Source of the DNA: an uncultured Collinsella sp.
GTDB lineage: Bacteria; Actinomycetota; Coriobacteriia; Coriobacteriales; Coriobacteriaceae
Length of the DNA: 64,000 bases
Assembly (NCBI GenBank): GCA_902497025.1
Contig: CABVDJ010000004.1
Location: forward strand, 35,905 to 99,904
Reading direction: 5' to 3'
The translations under genes were made by a program, and so were the position numbers. Position 1 is the stretch's first letter; every line of letters starts with the position of its first letter. Of this stretch, positions 8,913 through 16,778 are shown piece after piece. Under the pieces are notes generated by a model. It had not been told where the DNA came from. It worked only from the letters and a program-made list of their open reading frames with translations, and did no database searches.

Positions 8913-9138
8913 TGTTGAAGGCAAATGAAAATACTTTACTTAGTTAAAGAAAAACGTTTTATCCAAGGCGTGCGGGGAGTACAATCACCTGCATGCGAAT
9001 CGACGCGCCATCGGCTATGATGCTGCCCGCGTGTCCTGCCCGGCTCTACGCTCCGGGTATGCGACGTTGCGACGCGGCCGGCTTCGGTCCTTGCGTGCGG
9101 GTTCGCGAGTATGCAACCGTGTATGTAAGGAGCGACAT

Positions 9139-10191
9139 ATGACTGTCGAGAAGAAGGATATCGATTGGGGTAGCCTCGGCTTTGGCTACATGAAGACCGA
9201 TTACAGCTACGAGGCTCATTGGAAGGATGGTGAGTGGGACGAGGGCGGCCTGACCACCGATCACACCCTGCATGTCTCCGAGTGCGGCGGCATCTTCCAT
9301 TACTGCCAGGAGGTCTTTGAGGGCCTGAAAGCCTACACCGCCGAGGACGGCAGCATCGTCTGCTTCCGTCCCGATATGAACGCCGAGCGCATGTACAATT
9401 CCGCCCAGCGTCTGGAGATGCCCCCGTTCCCCAAGGACAAGTTTGTCGAGGCCGTCAAGCAGGTTGTTTCTGCCAACGCCGCCTGGGTTCCGCCCTTCGG
9501 CTCTGGCGCAACCCTGTATGTGCGCCCGTTTATGATCGGCTCCGGTGACGTGATCGGCGTGGCTCCCGCTCCTGAGTACACGTTCCGCATTCTCGTGACC
9601 CCGGTCGGTCCGTACTTTAAGGGTGGCCTCAAGCCCGTCAAGTTGCGCGTTTCCGAGTACGACCGCGCCGCACCGCATGGCACCGGCAACATCAAGGCCG
9701 GCCTCAACTACGCCATGTCCCTGAAGCCCACGATGGAGGCTCACCGCGAGGGCTATGCCGAGAACCTGTATCTCGACTCCGAGTCCCGCACCTATGTCGA
9801 GGAGACCGGTGGTGCCAACGTCCTGTTCGTGAAGGAGGACGGCACGCTCGTCGTCCCGCAGTCGCACACCGACTCCATCCTGCCCTCTATCACCCGTCGT
9901 TCGCTCGTTCAGGTCGCTGAGGACCTGGGCATGACCGTCGACCAGCGTCCCGTCGAGTGGGCCGAGGTCAAGGCCGGCACCTTTGTTGAGTGCGGTCTGT
10001 GCGGCACCGCTGCCGTTATCTCCCCGGTCGGCGAGATCGACAACAAGGTCTACGGTGCCGACGAGACTGTGACCTTCCCGGCTGGCTACACCGAGATCGG
10101 TCCCGTGATGAAGAAGCTCCGCGAGACTCTGACGGGCATCCAGTCTGGTGCTGTTGAGGATAAGCACAACTGGGTTTACACCGTCGCGTAA
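9139..10191 (+). CDS. ilvE: branched-chain amino acid aminotransferase
   Basis: A 350-residue PLP enzyme of fold type IV, eukaryote-like BCAT class. The PLP lysine is in GTGNIKAGLNYA. Other family marks are EVFEGLKAY, RPDMNAERMYNSA and YVEETGGANVLFV. It catalyses the last transamination of Leu, Ile and Val synthesis, or the first step of their breakdown. ATG 9139 is preceded by AAGGAG; an upstream in-frame extension of 36 codons lacks a ribosome site. About 150 nt of leader lies between a weak promoter (TACAAT at 8980-8985) and the start. I see no T-box motif in it. Confidence 0.95.
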   Translation: MTVEKKDIDWGSLGFGYMKTDYSYEAHWKDGEWDEGGLTTDHTLHVSECGGIFHYCQEVFEGLKAYTAEDGSIVCFRPDMNAERMYNSAQRLEMPPFPKDKFVEAVKQVVSANAAWVPPFGSGATLYVRPFMIGSGDVIGVAPAPEYTFRILVTPVGPYFKGGLKPVKLRVSEYDRAAPHGTGNIKAGLNYAMSLKPTMEAHREGYAENLYLDSESRTYVEETGGANVLFVKEDGTLVVPQSHTDSILPSITRRSLVQVAEDLGMTVDQRPVEWAEVKAGTFVECGLCGTAAVISPVGEIDNKVYGADETVTFPAGYTEIGPVMKKLRETLTGIQSGAVEDKHNWVYTVA

Positions 10192-10207
10192 TTCGTCTTA
10201 CCTGCCC

Positions 10208-10332
10208 GGGCGGAGAGCAAGTCCCCTCCCGGCGCGTCCTCGGACATGCAAGAAGCCCTCGCTGCGCACTTCGTGCGGCGAGGGCTTCTTGCGTCCTGCG
10301 GAATGCGCCGGGAGGGGACTTGCTCTCCGCCC
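10208..10332. repeat. 125-bp nested hairpin element
   Basis: The outer arms 10208-10235 and 10305-10332 are 28-bp perfect complements. The inner arms 10248-10262 and 10278-10292 are 15-bp perfect complements with a further CGCAC/GTGCG tip. Between the stems are two 12-nt unpaired strands, GTCCTCGGACAT and GTCCTGCGGAAT. Related cores occur at 14590, 20874 and 26175. It lies directly after ilvE. Confidence 0.85.
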
Positions 10333-10384
10333 TGCGGGCTCGGCGTTGCCACAACGGGCAATAATTAATCTGAATAAAGATGGC

Positions 10385-10414
10385 GCGCGGCCTTTTGGCC
10401 GCGCTTTTGTTTTG
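10385..10414 (+). terminator. terminator downstream of ilvE
   Basis: GCGCGGCC-TTTT-GGCCGCGC is followed by a T-rich run. It lies beyond the nested hairpin, so an ilvE transcript would carry that hairpin in its 3' UTR. Confidence 0.85.
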
Positions 10415-10433
10415 GTTCGCGCCATGTGGGGGT

Positions 10434-10649
10434 GGTGGCGACGTGCATTTTTGCGAGTATTCTGCAATCGAAGGCCCCTGCATACCGATCTCGGGCGAAA
10501 AATCGGGATTTCTCGATGTTTTCTACGAATGATGGGCGGGGTTATGGGCTGACAACGTTTGATTTGCAGGGGTATTCGCGATCTAACGTCTCTGCTGCGG
10601 CGCTCGAAGCTGTCGGGCATGTTGAATACTCCCAAAAATGCACGGCACC
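10434..10649. repeat. long imperfect palindrome, GCGAGTATTC family
   Basis: The left arm contains GACGTGCATTTTTGCGAG then TATTC (10439-10462). The right arm is its complement with small changes (10624-10649). A second pairing, CCCCTGCA/TGCAGGGG, lies inside. The element at 39051-39270 shares the CGACGTGCA and GCGAGTATTC motifs. I see no gene in 10415-10674. Confidence 0.6.
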
Positions 10650-10674
10650 TTGAGGGGGACCTTTGCGAAAAAGG

Positions 10675-10713
10675 AAACCGCCCCGTCGAAGTATGCATTC
10701 GACGGGGCGGTTT
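10675..10713. terminator. terminator of lemA, bidirectional
   Basis: AAACCGCCCCGTCGAA pairs with TTCGACGGGGCGGTTT. The stem lies 37 bp beyond the lemA stop. Confidence 0.85.
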
Positions 10714-10749
10714 ATGCATATACCCGATTAAGGATACGCTGCGGATCTG

Positions 10750-11301
10750 TTAGAACTTGACGGTCGGTGCCTGGCGGGCAGCTTCGGCGGCCTCGAAGCC
10801 CTGGCGCTCCTTAAACTGGAAGATGCCGGCAAAGATGACGGCCGGGAAGGTCTGGATGGCGTTGTTGTAGCTAAGCACGCAGTCGTTGTAGCTCTGGCGC
10901 GCGTAGCTCACCTTGTTCTCGGTGTCCTCGAGCGTGGCCTGGAGCTGCATAAAGTTGGTGTTCGCCTTAAGATCGGGGTAAGCCTCGGCCACGGCGAAGA
11001 GCTGGCGCAGGGCGCCGGTCAGCACGTTGTCGGCTTCCATCTTGGCTTCGGGCGTGGTGGCGCTCACGGCGGCGTTGCGCGCGTTGACCACGGCGGCAAG
11101 CGTGTCCTGCTCGTGTTTGGCGTAGCCCTTGACGGTCTCGACCAGGTTAGGGATCAGGTCGTTGCGGCGCTGCAGCTGCGTGTCGATGTTCTGCCAGGCG
11201 TTATCGATGCGATTGCGCTTGGTGACCATGTTGTTGTAGATGCCGGCGATGGCGCAGACAATCACAACGACAACAACGATACCGATGATGACGGGAATCA
11301 T
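10750..11301 (-). CDS. lemA: LemA family protein
   Basis: A 183-residue protein with one N-terminal membrane helix (about residues 2-22, rich in Ile/Val) followed by a long helical bundle. Family motifs are YNNMVTKRNRIDNAWQNIDTQLQRRNDLIPNLVETVKGYAKHE and the C-terminal YNNAIQTFPAVIFAGIFQF. LemA proteins are exported helical-bundle membrane proteins of uncertain function. It is monocistronic, with its own terminator. Confidence 0.93.
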   Translation of the reverse strand: MIPVIIGIVVVVVIVCAIAGIYNNMVTKRNRIDNAWQNIDTQLQRRNDLIPNLVETVKGYAKHEQDTLAAVVNARNAAVSATTPEAKMEADNVLTGALRQLFAVAEAYPDLKANTNFMQLQATLEDTENKVSYARQSYNDCVLSYNNAIQTFPAVIFAGIFQFKERQGFEAAEAARQAPTVKF

Positions 11302-11514
11302 GGTGTCTCCGTTTCGAATGGCCGCGGCGTCTTCCGCCGGCTGCCGTTGGTGTAACGCTACTAGTATACCCGCAACCTTTGGCGATACCGAACTTTCCGG
11401 TAAGCGTTATGTTTCCACCAAGGTGAGGCCAATCGCCAGGGGGGTGGGCGATACAGGTGTAAGATATGCGACAGATTAGTGAGCGCTGTCTTTTCCTGGA
11501 GGAGGGCGATACGT

Positions 11515-12099
11515 ATGGACCTTCGCATCAAGAAAACCTATCGGGCCCTGTTCGAGGCCTTTACCGAGCTGCTCGAAGAGCATCGGTTTGAGGACGTGAC
11601 GGTTGCTATGCTGTGCGAGCGTGCCATGATTCGTCGCACGACGTTCTACAAGCACTTTCGCGACAAAAACGCTTACTTTGCCTTCTATATCGATGAACTC
11701 ATGTCGGGCCTGCCGCAAAAGCGGGCCGATGCGGATGGCGCGGAGGGCGCCGAGGACGTGCGCGCGCTTCGCCACGAAGTGTTCGCCGATGCCATGGATC
11801 TGATTCTGGCGCATGAGCAGCTCATGGATAACATTTTGGCGAGCAGTATGTCGGGTATGCTGACCAGCATGATTTGCGACCGCATCGCGCGCTCCATACG
11901 CGGGCGCGTGATGAGCGCGCTTGACGAGGACGCGCTCGCGCCCGTATCGCTCGAGACAACGTCTGAGTTTGTCGCCGGCGGCATTATTCGGCTCTTTACC
12001 ATGTGGTGGGAATCGGGCCACGTACTAGAGCGCCGATCCGAAATCGCCGACGTGGTCGATGCGCTGTTCGAGCGGACCATGACGCCGGTGGGTCACTAG
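11515..12099 (+). CDS. TetR family transcriptional regulator
   Basis: A 194-residue regulator. The N-terminal helix-turn-helix is RFEDVTVAMLCERAMIRRTTFYKHFRDKNAYF, a good TetR match. The C-terminal ligand and dimerisation half is helical and ends in a segment resembling the TetR_C_7 group (EFVAGGIIRLFTMWWESG). ATG 11515 has GGAGGAGGG upstream; a 12-codon extension exists but starts without a ribosome site. No target operon adjoins it. The stop lies four bases from the 3' end of the opposing tRNA gene. Confidence 0.88.
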   Translation: MDLRIKKTYRALFEAFTELLEEHRFEDVTVAMLCERAMIRRTTFYKHFRDKNAYFAFYIDELMSGLPQKRADADGAEGAEDVRALRHEVFADAMDLILAHEQLMDNILASSMSGMLTSMICDRIARSIRGRVMSALDEDALAPVSLETTSEFVAGGIIRLFTMWWESGHVLERRSEIADVVDALFERTMTPVGH

Positions 12100-12102
12100 A
12101 AG

Positions 12103-12192
12103 TGGCGGAGAGAGGGGGATTCGAACCCCCGGAACGCTCTCGCGCTCAACGGTTTTCAAGACCGCCGCATTCAACCGCTCTGCCATCTCTCC
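12103..12192 (-). tRNA. tRNA-Ser(UGA)
   Basis: Read on the minus strand, this is a 90-nt class II tRNA. The acceptor stem GGAGAGA/TCTCTCC has discriminator G and encoded CCA. The anticodon loop CTTGAAA carries UGA. There is a long variable arm, and the T-loop GGTTCGAATCC is intact. Confidence 0.96.
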
Positions 12193-12243
12193 GTGAGTCG
12201 TAATGATAGCATCGTTTTGGATTTGCAACAGGGGAGGCGAACG

Positions 12244-14025
12244 ATGACGAGCACCGGAATCGATGAGAAGTTCATGTGCGAGGCGCTGACGGAGGCGCGT
12301 GCCGCCGCGGCGGTGGGCGAGGTACCGATTGGTGCCGTGGTGGTGCGCGCGGGTGAGATCGTCGCGAGGGCGCATAATCGCCGCGAACTCGACCAGGATC
12401 CTTCGGCGCATGCCGAGTTTGCGGCCCTGTGCGCCGCCGCTCAGTCGCTTGGACGCTGGCGTCTTTCCGATTGCACGGTCTACGTGACGCTCGAGCCCTG
12501 CTGCATGTGCGCGGGGCTTATGGTTAACGCGCGCGTGGGGCGTTGCGTGTATGGCGCGACCGATGCCAAAGCGGGTGCGCTGGGGTCGCTATACGACCTG
12601 AATGCCGATTCGCGCCTGAATCATCGGTTTAACGTACATGCCGGCGTGCTGGCGGATGAGTGTCGTGAGGTGTTGAGCGGCTATTTTAGTGGGCTGCGTG
12701 GCGCCGATGGTGCTGGCTGCGGTTGTGGGGCCGATCTTGAGGCACATGCCGCTCATGCCGAGGCGCTCGCGTGTGTCGAAGATACTGCCGTTGAGGCGGT
12801 CGATTTTGGTGCCGCGTGCCGCCGACCCCGCCGTGTGCTGCTGGCGATTGACTCCTTTAAGGGCAGCGTTTCGAGCGCGCAGGCGGAGGCGGCGGTTGCC
12901 GAAGGCGTACGCCGCGTTTGGCCCGATGCCCAGGTAAGCGCGCTGCCGCTGGCGGATGGCGGCGAGGGAACGCTCGATGCCGTTGCCACGTGCGGCGGTG
13001 AGGTCGTGGCATGTGAAGTCGCAGGCCCCTTGGGCGACCGCGTGGCTGCCCGGATGCTGGTGGACGGCGAGCGCGAATCTGCTGTAATTGAGATGGCCGA
13101 GGCGGCGGGTATTGGGTATTCGCCTTGCACGGAATCGGCGGCGCTTGCGGCTTCGACCTATGGCGTGGGTGAGCTGATGCTCCGTGCGGTTCGTGGCGGG
13201 GCAAAGACTATCTATATTGGTTTGGGCGGCAGCGCCACCAACGACGGTGGCGCCGGCATGCTGCAGGCGCTGGGCGCGCACGTTGTCGATAAGCGTGGCT
13301 GCAATATCGCCCCCGGTCTCGCAGGCCTTGAACACGTGGCGAGTATCGATTTGGCACCAGCGCTTCGGGCGCTGAATGGCGCGCGCGTCGTGGTGCTTTC
13401 CGATGTCGAGAATCCGCTCGTGGGGCGTCGAGGCGCACTGGCGGTGTTTGGTGGGCAGAAGGGCTTGCCGACGGATGACGACGAGGTGTTGCGCAGGTAC
13501 GACAGCTGGATGGTCGGCTATGGTCGCCTGCTCGATGCGGCGATTACCGGGGTGCGGGCTCAGGGGTTGTTGCGCGTGCCCGAGGGTACGCGGACATTTG
13601 GCTCGGTGCTCGGCGTGCCCGGCGCCGGTGCCGCCGGCGGCCTGGGCGCCGCGCTGCTAGCGCTCGGTGCGGAGCTACGCTCGGGCGTGGAGACGGTGCT
13701 TGATTTGATTGGGTTTGACGAGCGCGTGCGCGATGCCGACCTGGTTATAACGGGCGAGGGCAATATGGACGAGCAATCCGCTGCCGGTAAGGCGCCGGTG
13801 GGCGTGGCCCGTCGTGCGAAACGCTATGGCAAGCCGGTTGTTGCCGTCGTGGGCGGTCGTGCCGACAACCTGGATGCGGTGTATGGGCAGGGCGTCGACC
13901 TGGTTTTGCCGGTCTGCCGCAAGCCCATGGGCCTTGAGCTGGCGCTCGATCCCCAGGAAGCCACAACCAACCTCATCTGCGCCGGTGAAGCCGCCGCCCA
14001 AGCCTACGACCTCGCCCGCCTCTAA
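12244..14025 (+). CDS. TadA-like tRNA adenosine deaminase fused to glycerate kinase
   Basis: A 593-residue two-domain protein. Residues 1-160 are a TadA-type deaminase: zinc ligands His56, Cys86 and Cys89 and catalytic Glu58 are present (SAHAEF, EPCCMC). This domain would make inosine at position 34 of tRNA-Arg. A Cys/Ala-rich linker (about 160-195) leads to a glycerate kinase of the GarK/GlxK family from about residue 197, with AIDSFKGS (201-208), ADGGEGTLD, GLGGSATNDGGAG and ITGEGNMDEQS. ATG 12244 follows GGGGAGG; the frame's earlier start would overlap the tRNA gene. The two activities share no pathway, so the fusion is surprising. Confidence 0.9.
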   Translation: MTSTGIDEKFMCEALTEARAAAAVGEVPIGAVVVRAGEIVARAHNRRELDQDPSAHAEFAALCAAAQSLGRWRLSDCTVYVTLEPCCMCAGLMVNARVGRCVYGATDAKAGALGSLYDLNADSRLNHRFNVHAGVLADECREVLSGYFSGLRGADGAGCGCGADLEAHAAHAEALACVEDTAVEAVDFGAACRRPRRVLLAIDSFKGSVSSAQAEAAVAEGVRRVWPDAQVSALPLADGGEGTLDAVATCGGEVVACEVAGPLGDRVAARMLVDGERESAVIEMAEAAGIGYSPCTESAALAASTYGVGELMLRAVRGGAKTIYIGLGGSATNDGGAGMLQALGAHVVDKRGCNIAPGLAGLEHVASIDLAPALRALNGARVVVLSDVENPLVGRRGALAVFGGQKGLPTDDDEVLRRYDSWMVGYGRLLDAAITGVRAQGLLRVPEGTRTFGSVLGVPGAGAAGGLGAALLALGAELRSGVETVLDLIGFDERVRDADLVITGEGNMDEQSAAGKAPVGVARRAKRYGKPVVAVVGGRADNLDAVYGQGVDLVLPVCRKPMGLELALDPQEATTNLICAGEAAAQAYDLARL

Positions 14026-14040
14026 AACCCAACTCCCTAT

Positions 14041-14109
14041 AAGTTGCGGTGGAATAGTTCCTGTTTGGCGGCTCAGGCGGCAAAAACAGGAACTATTCCA
14101 CCGCAACTT
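14041..14109. repeat. palindrome with 26-bp perfect arms, GTTGCGGTGGAATA family
   Basis: The arms 14041-14066 and 14084-14109 are perfect complements around a 17-nt loop. Each arm begins AAGTTGCGGTGGAATAG. A relative with the same outer 14 bases but a different inner arm is at 34616-34682. It lies 15 bp after the TadA-kinase stop and could terminate it. Confidence 0.85.
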
Positions 14110-14172
14110 CGAGAATGGCTATCCGAGGCTGGTCGCCTTGGGCCTTGGGTCGGACCGTCCGCCATGAAATGC

Positions 14173-14309
14173 GGCCATCTACTACGTTTAGCCGAGCACC
14201 CTTGACCATCCCGGATTTTGTGAAATTAAAACCGCAGGTAGAAAGCTTGCCGATTTTCGAAAAAGCCGGCTATGGTTGACCCCTGCGGCCTAAACGTAGT
14301 AGATAGGCC
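14173..14309. repeat. 137-bp element with CTACTACGTTTA terminal inverted repeats
   Basis: The ends GGCCATCTACTACGTTTA and TAAACGTAGTAGATAGGCC are inverted repeats. The interior holds AAAACCGCAGGTAGAAAGC, the reverse complement of a motif in the copies at 41528-41665 and 51027-51104. It is MITE-like, with no open reading frame inside. Confidence 0.75.
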
Positions 14310-14339
14310 CCTTTTGTGGCACGGCAGCAGACCAGTCTT

Positions 14340-14408
14340 TTTGGGACGGGGCTTATTTGACTACCTGTCGATCTGATTGCCCAAGTAGTCAAAAAGCCCC
14401 GTCCCAAA
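14340..14408. repeat. palindrome with ~25-bp arms, AGCCCCGTCCC family
   Basis: TTTGGGACGGGGCTTATTTG then ACTAC (14340-14364) pairs with 14385-14408, with a single extra base. The loop is 20 nt. The right arm continues into AATTAGCTACC, as in the 1594 copy. Confidence 0.8.
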
Positions 14409-14452
14409 TTAGCTACCTTGCCCCATCGGGCGGGAGCGGGTAAGATATATCG

Positions 14453-14575
14453 AGCGCCTAGCGCGTTCGATGGGTTCGGATGACGACATGTTCCGAATCT
14501 GGTCAGGTCCGGAAGGAAGCAGCCATAAGGAGCCTCTGTCGGGCATCCGAATCCACCGAGCGCACGGGCGCTTTT
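14453..14575 (+). ncRNA. ffs: signal recognition particle RNA, small bacterial (4.5S) type
   Basis: The apical SRP54-binding motif GGTCAGGTCCGGAAGGAAGC is at 14501-14520, followed by AGCCA. The long helix closes with GTTCGGAT/ATCCGAA and an outer GCGC/GCGC pairing, then GGGCGCTTTTT as the terminator. The RNA pairs with Ffh to target membrane proteins. Ends are approximate to about 5 nt. Confidence 0.95.
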
Positions 14576-14589
14576 TGGTGTCGCGACAT

Positions 14590-14684
14590 GGCCCGGCCGG
14601 CGGCGAGGTATTTGGTGTCTCGCTGGTCCTCGGCTTCGCCTGCGGGATCGCTCGACTACCAAACATCTCGCCGCCGGCCGGGCC
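14590..14684. repeat. 95-bp long-arm hairpin element
   Basis: The arms 14590-14616 and 14658-14684 pair over 27 bp with two imperfect positions. The 41-nt core holds GTCCTCGG and CCTGCGGGAT, matching the unpaired strands of the 10208 element although the arms are unrelated. The rest of 14685-14903 shows no gene. It must hold the promoter of the ABC operon, but I could not assign a convincing -35/-10. Confidence 0.75.
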
Positions 14685-14903
14685 CCGTCGTCCAAAAATC
14701 ACCCGTAAGGGCGCGTTTATCTGAACAATTCAATCCCGTGCTTTGTGGAACTCGCTGGCTTTGCCAAAGCATTGGCGGCTACGGGCCTTGGGCGCTAGTG
14801 ACCGTTGCCCTTGCATCTGTAACGAGTTGCTTACGCATCTCCAGGGTTCTCCGTACTATCATGAATCAGATTGAATTGAGATGATGATAGGGAGCGCCTT
14901 TTT

Positions 14904-16778
14904 ATGATTGAGCTGCTCAGGCGTTTTGGTGGTAAGTTTCGCCGGTATATGGTGATTGGCCCTGCGTGCAAGTTGATTGAAGTGATCTTTGACCTGCTGA
15001 CGCCGCTGGTGATTGCCCAGATGATCGATAAAGGTATCGGTGCGCACGACGTGAGTGCCGTCGTCCGCTACGGCATGGTGCTCGCCGCCATGGCCGTGAT
15101 CGGCATCTCGTTTACGCTCGTTTGCCAAAAGATGGCGGCGCTCACCTCGCAGGGCATGGGTACTGACATTCGCGGCGCACTCTACCAGCACATCAACAAG
15201 CTGAGCTATGCCGAGCTCGATCGCTTTGGCACGCCGTCGCTCATCACGCGCATTACCAACGACGTCAACCAGGTGCAGCTCGCCGTGGCGCTGGGCGTGC
15301 GCATGCTCATCCGCTGGCCTTTCCTGGCGGTGGGCTCCATGGTCGCGGCCCTTGCCATTGACCTTAAGCTCGGCATGATCTTTTTGATTTGCACGCCCGC
15401 TATCGGCCTGGTGTTTTGGTTTGTCATGGCGCGCTGCATCCCGTACTACAAGCAGCTGCAGGCAAAGCTCGATCGCATCGCGCTTATTTGCCGCGAAGGA
15501 CTTTCGGGCGCTCGCGTGGTCCGGGCGTTTGTGCGCGAAGACCACGAGCGCGAGCGCTTTGCCCAAGCCGCCGACGACCAGGCCCATACCGCCATTGCGG
15601 TGGGCAAGCTCTCGTCGGTCCTTAATCCCGTAACGTTTTTGGTGATGAACCTGGGTGTGTGCGCCATCCTGTGGGTGGGCGGCATCCAGGTCAATGTGGG
15701 TGAGCTCACGCAGGGCCAGGTCATGGCGTTTGTGAACTACATGACGCAGACCCTGACCTCCATCGTGTATGTCGCCAACCTGGTCGTGGTCTTTACCAAG
15801 GCGAGCGCCAGTGCGTCGCGTCTCAACGAGGTGCTCAGTTGCGTGCCGAGCATTACCGACGAGGGCAACCAGCCGGTTGCGCTGCCCGAGCCGGGCGAAC
15901 TGGCGGGTGGCGCTGTTCCGGTCCCGGCGCTGAGCTTGAGCCATGCGAGCTTTTCTTTTGGCGCCGGCGCTGCCAACGCCGTCAACGATGTGACCCTGGA
16001 GCTCCCGCTGGGCAAAACGCTCGGCATTATCGGCGGCACGGGCAGCGGTAAGTCGACGCTCGTCTCGCTCATCCCGCGCCTGTACGATGCGAGCACCGGC
16101 CGCGTGAGCGTAATGGGTGCCGACGTGCGCGCCTGGCCGCTCGATCAGCTGCGCCATGTGGTCGCGACCGTACCGCAGCGCGCGTCGCTCGTGAGCGGCA
16201 CGATCCGCAGCAACCTAACCTGGCGCGACGAGTCGGCAACCGATGGGGAACTGTGGGCGGCGCTCGAAATGGCACAGGCCAGCGAGTTCGTGCGCAACAA
16301 GCCACAGGGGCTCGACGCCCCGGTCGAGGCGGGCGGCAAGAATTTCAGCGGCGGTCAGCGCCAGCGCCTGACCATTGCGCGTGCTCTGGTGGGCTCGCCG
16401 CAGATTCTGATCATGGACGATTCCGCCTCGGCGCTCGACTTTAAGACCGACGCGGCGCTTCGCCACGCCATCCGCGAGCGCAGCGTACGCGGTGCCGCCG
16501 CGGGCGGGCTCCCGCTGACCACGGTGATCGTGAGCCAGCGCGTCTCGACCGTTCGCGATGCCGACATGATCTGCGTGCTCGACCACGGCTCGGTCGCGGG
16601 ACTGGGTACGCACGACGAGCTGTACGCAAGCTGCCAACTCTATCGCGAGATTTGCCAGTCGCAGCTTCGCCGCGAGGAGCTCGAGGATCAGCAGGGGAGC
16701 GCGACGCCCACGTCCGTCCCAAGTCCCGCGTTCGCCCCGGCTGCCCCGGCATCCACTTGCGCAAAGGAGGGCTGCTAG
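14904..16778 (+). CDS. ABC exporter half, degenerate-site subunit
   Basis: A 624-residue fused permease/ATPase of the multidrug type. Walker A GGTGSGKST starts at residue 377, the signature FSGGQ is at about 481-485, and Walker B reads IMDDSAS with Asp505-Asp506 in place of Asp-Glu. This is the non-catalytic member of a heterodimer. The C-terminal ~40 residues are a Pro/Ser/Thr/Ala-rich tail beyond the usual domain end. AGGGAGCG precedes ATG 14904. The partner starts on the base after its stop. No regulator gene adjoins this pair. Confidence 0.92.
   Translation: MIELLRRFGGKFRRYMVIGPACKLIEVIFDLLTPLVIAQMIDKGIGAHDVSAVVRYGMVLAAMAVIGISFTLVCQKMAALTSQGMGTDIRGALYQHINKLSYAELDRFGTPSLITRITNDVNQVQLAVALGVRMLIRWPFLAVGSMVAALAIDLKLGMIFLICTPAIGLVFWFVMARCIPYYKQLQAKLDRIALICREGLSGARVVRAFVREDHERERFAQAADDQAHTAIAVGKLSSVLNPVTFLVMNLGVCAILWVGGIQVNVGELTQGQVMAFVNYMTQTLTSIVYVANLVVVFTKASASASRLNEVLSCVPSITDEGNQPVALPEPGELAGGAVPVPALSLSHASFSFGAGAANAVNDVTLELPLGKTLGIIGGTGSGKSTLVSLIPRLYDASTGRVSVMGADVRAWPLDQLRHVVATVPQRASLVSGTIRSNLTWRDESATDGELWAALEMAQASEFVRNKPQGLDAPVEAGGKNFSGGQRQRLTIARALVGSPQILIMDDSASALDFKTDAALRHAIRERSVRGAAAGGLPLTTVIVSQRVSTVRDADMICVLDHGSVAGLGTHDELYASCQLYREICQSQLRREELEDQQGSATPTSVPSPAFAPAAPASTCAKEGC

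Noticed and set aside
8986..9138. T-box or other riboswitch in the ilvE leader.
   Set aside because: No T-box sequence (TGGNACC-like) or known riboswitch core could be found by eye.
12193..12243. Earlier start for the TadA-kinase fusion.
   Set aside because: It would begin at the edge of tRNA-Ser and lacks a ribosome site; ATG 12244 has GGGGAGG.
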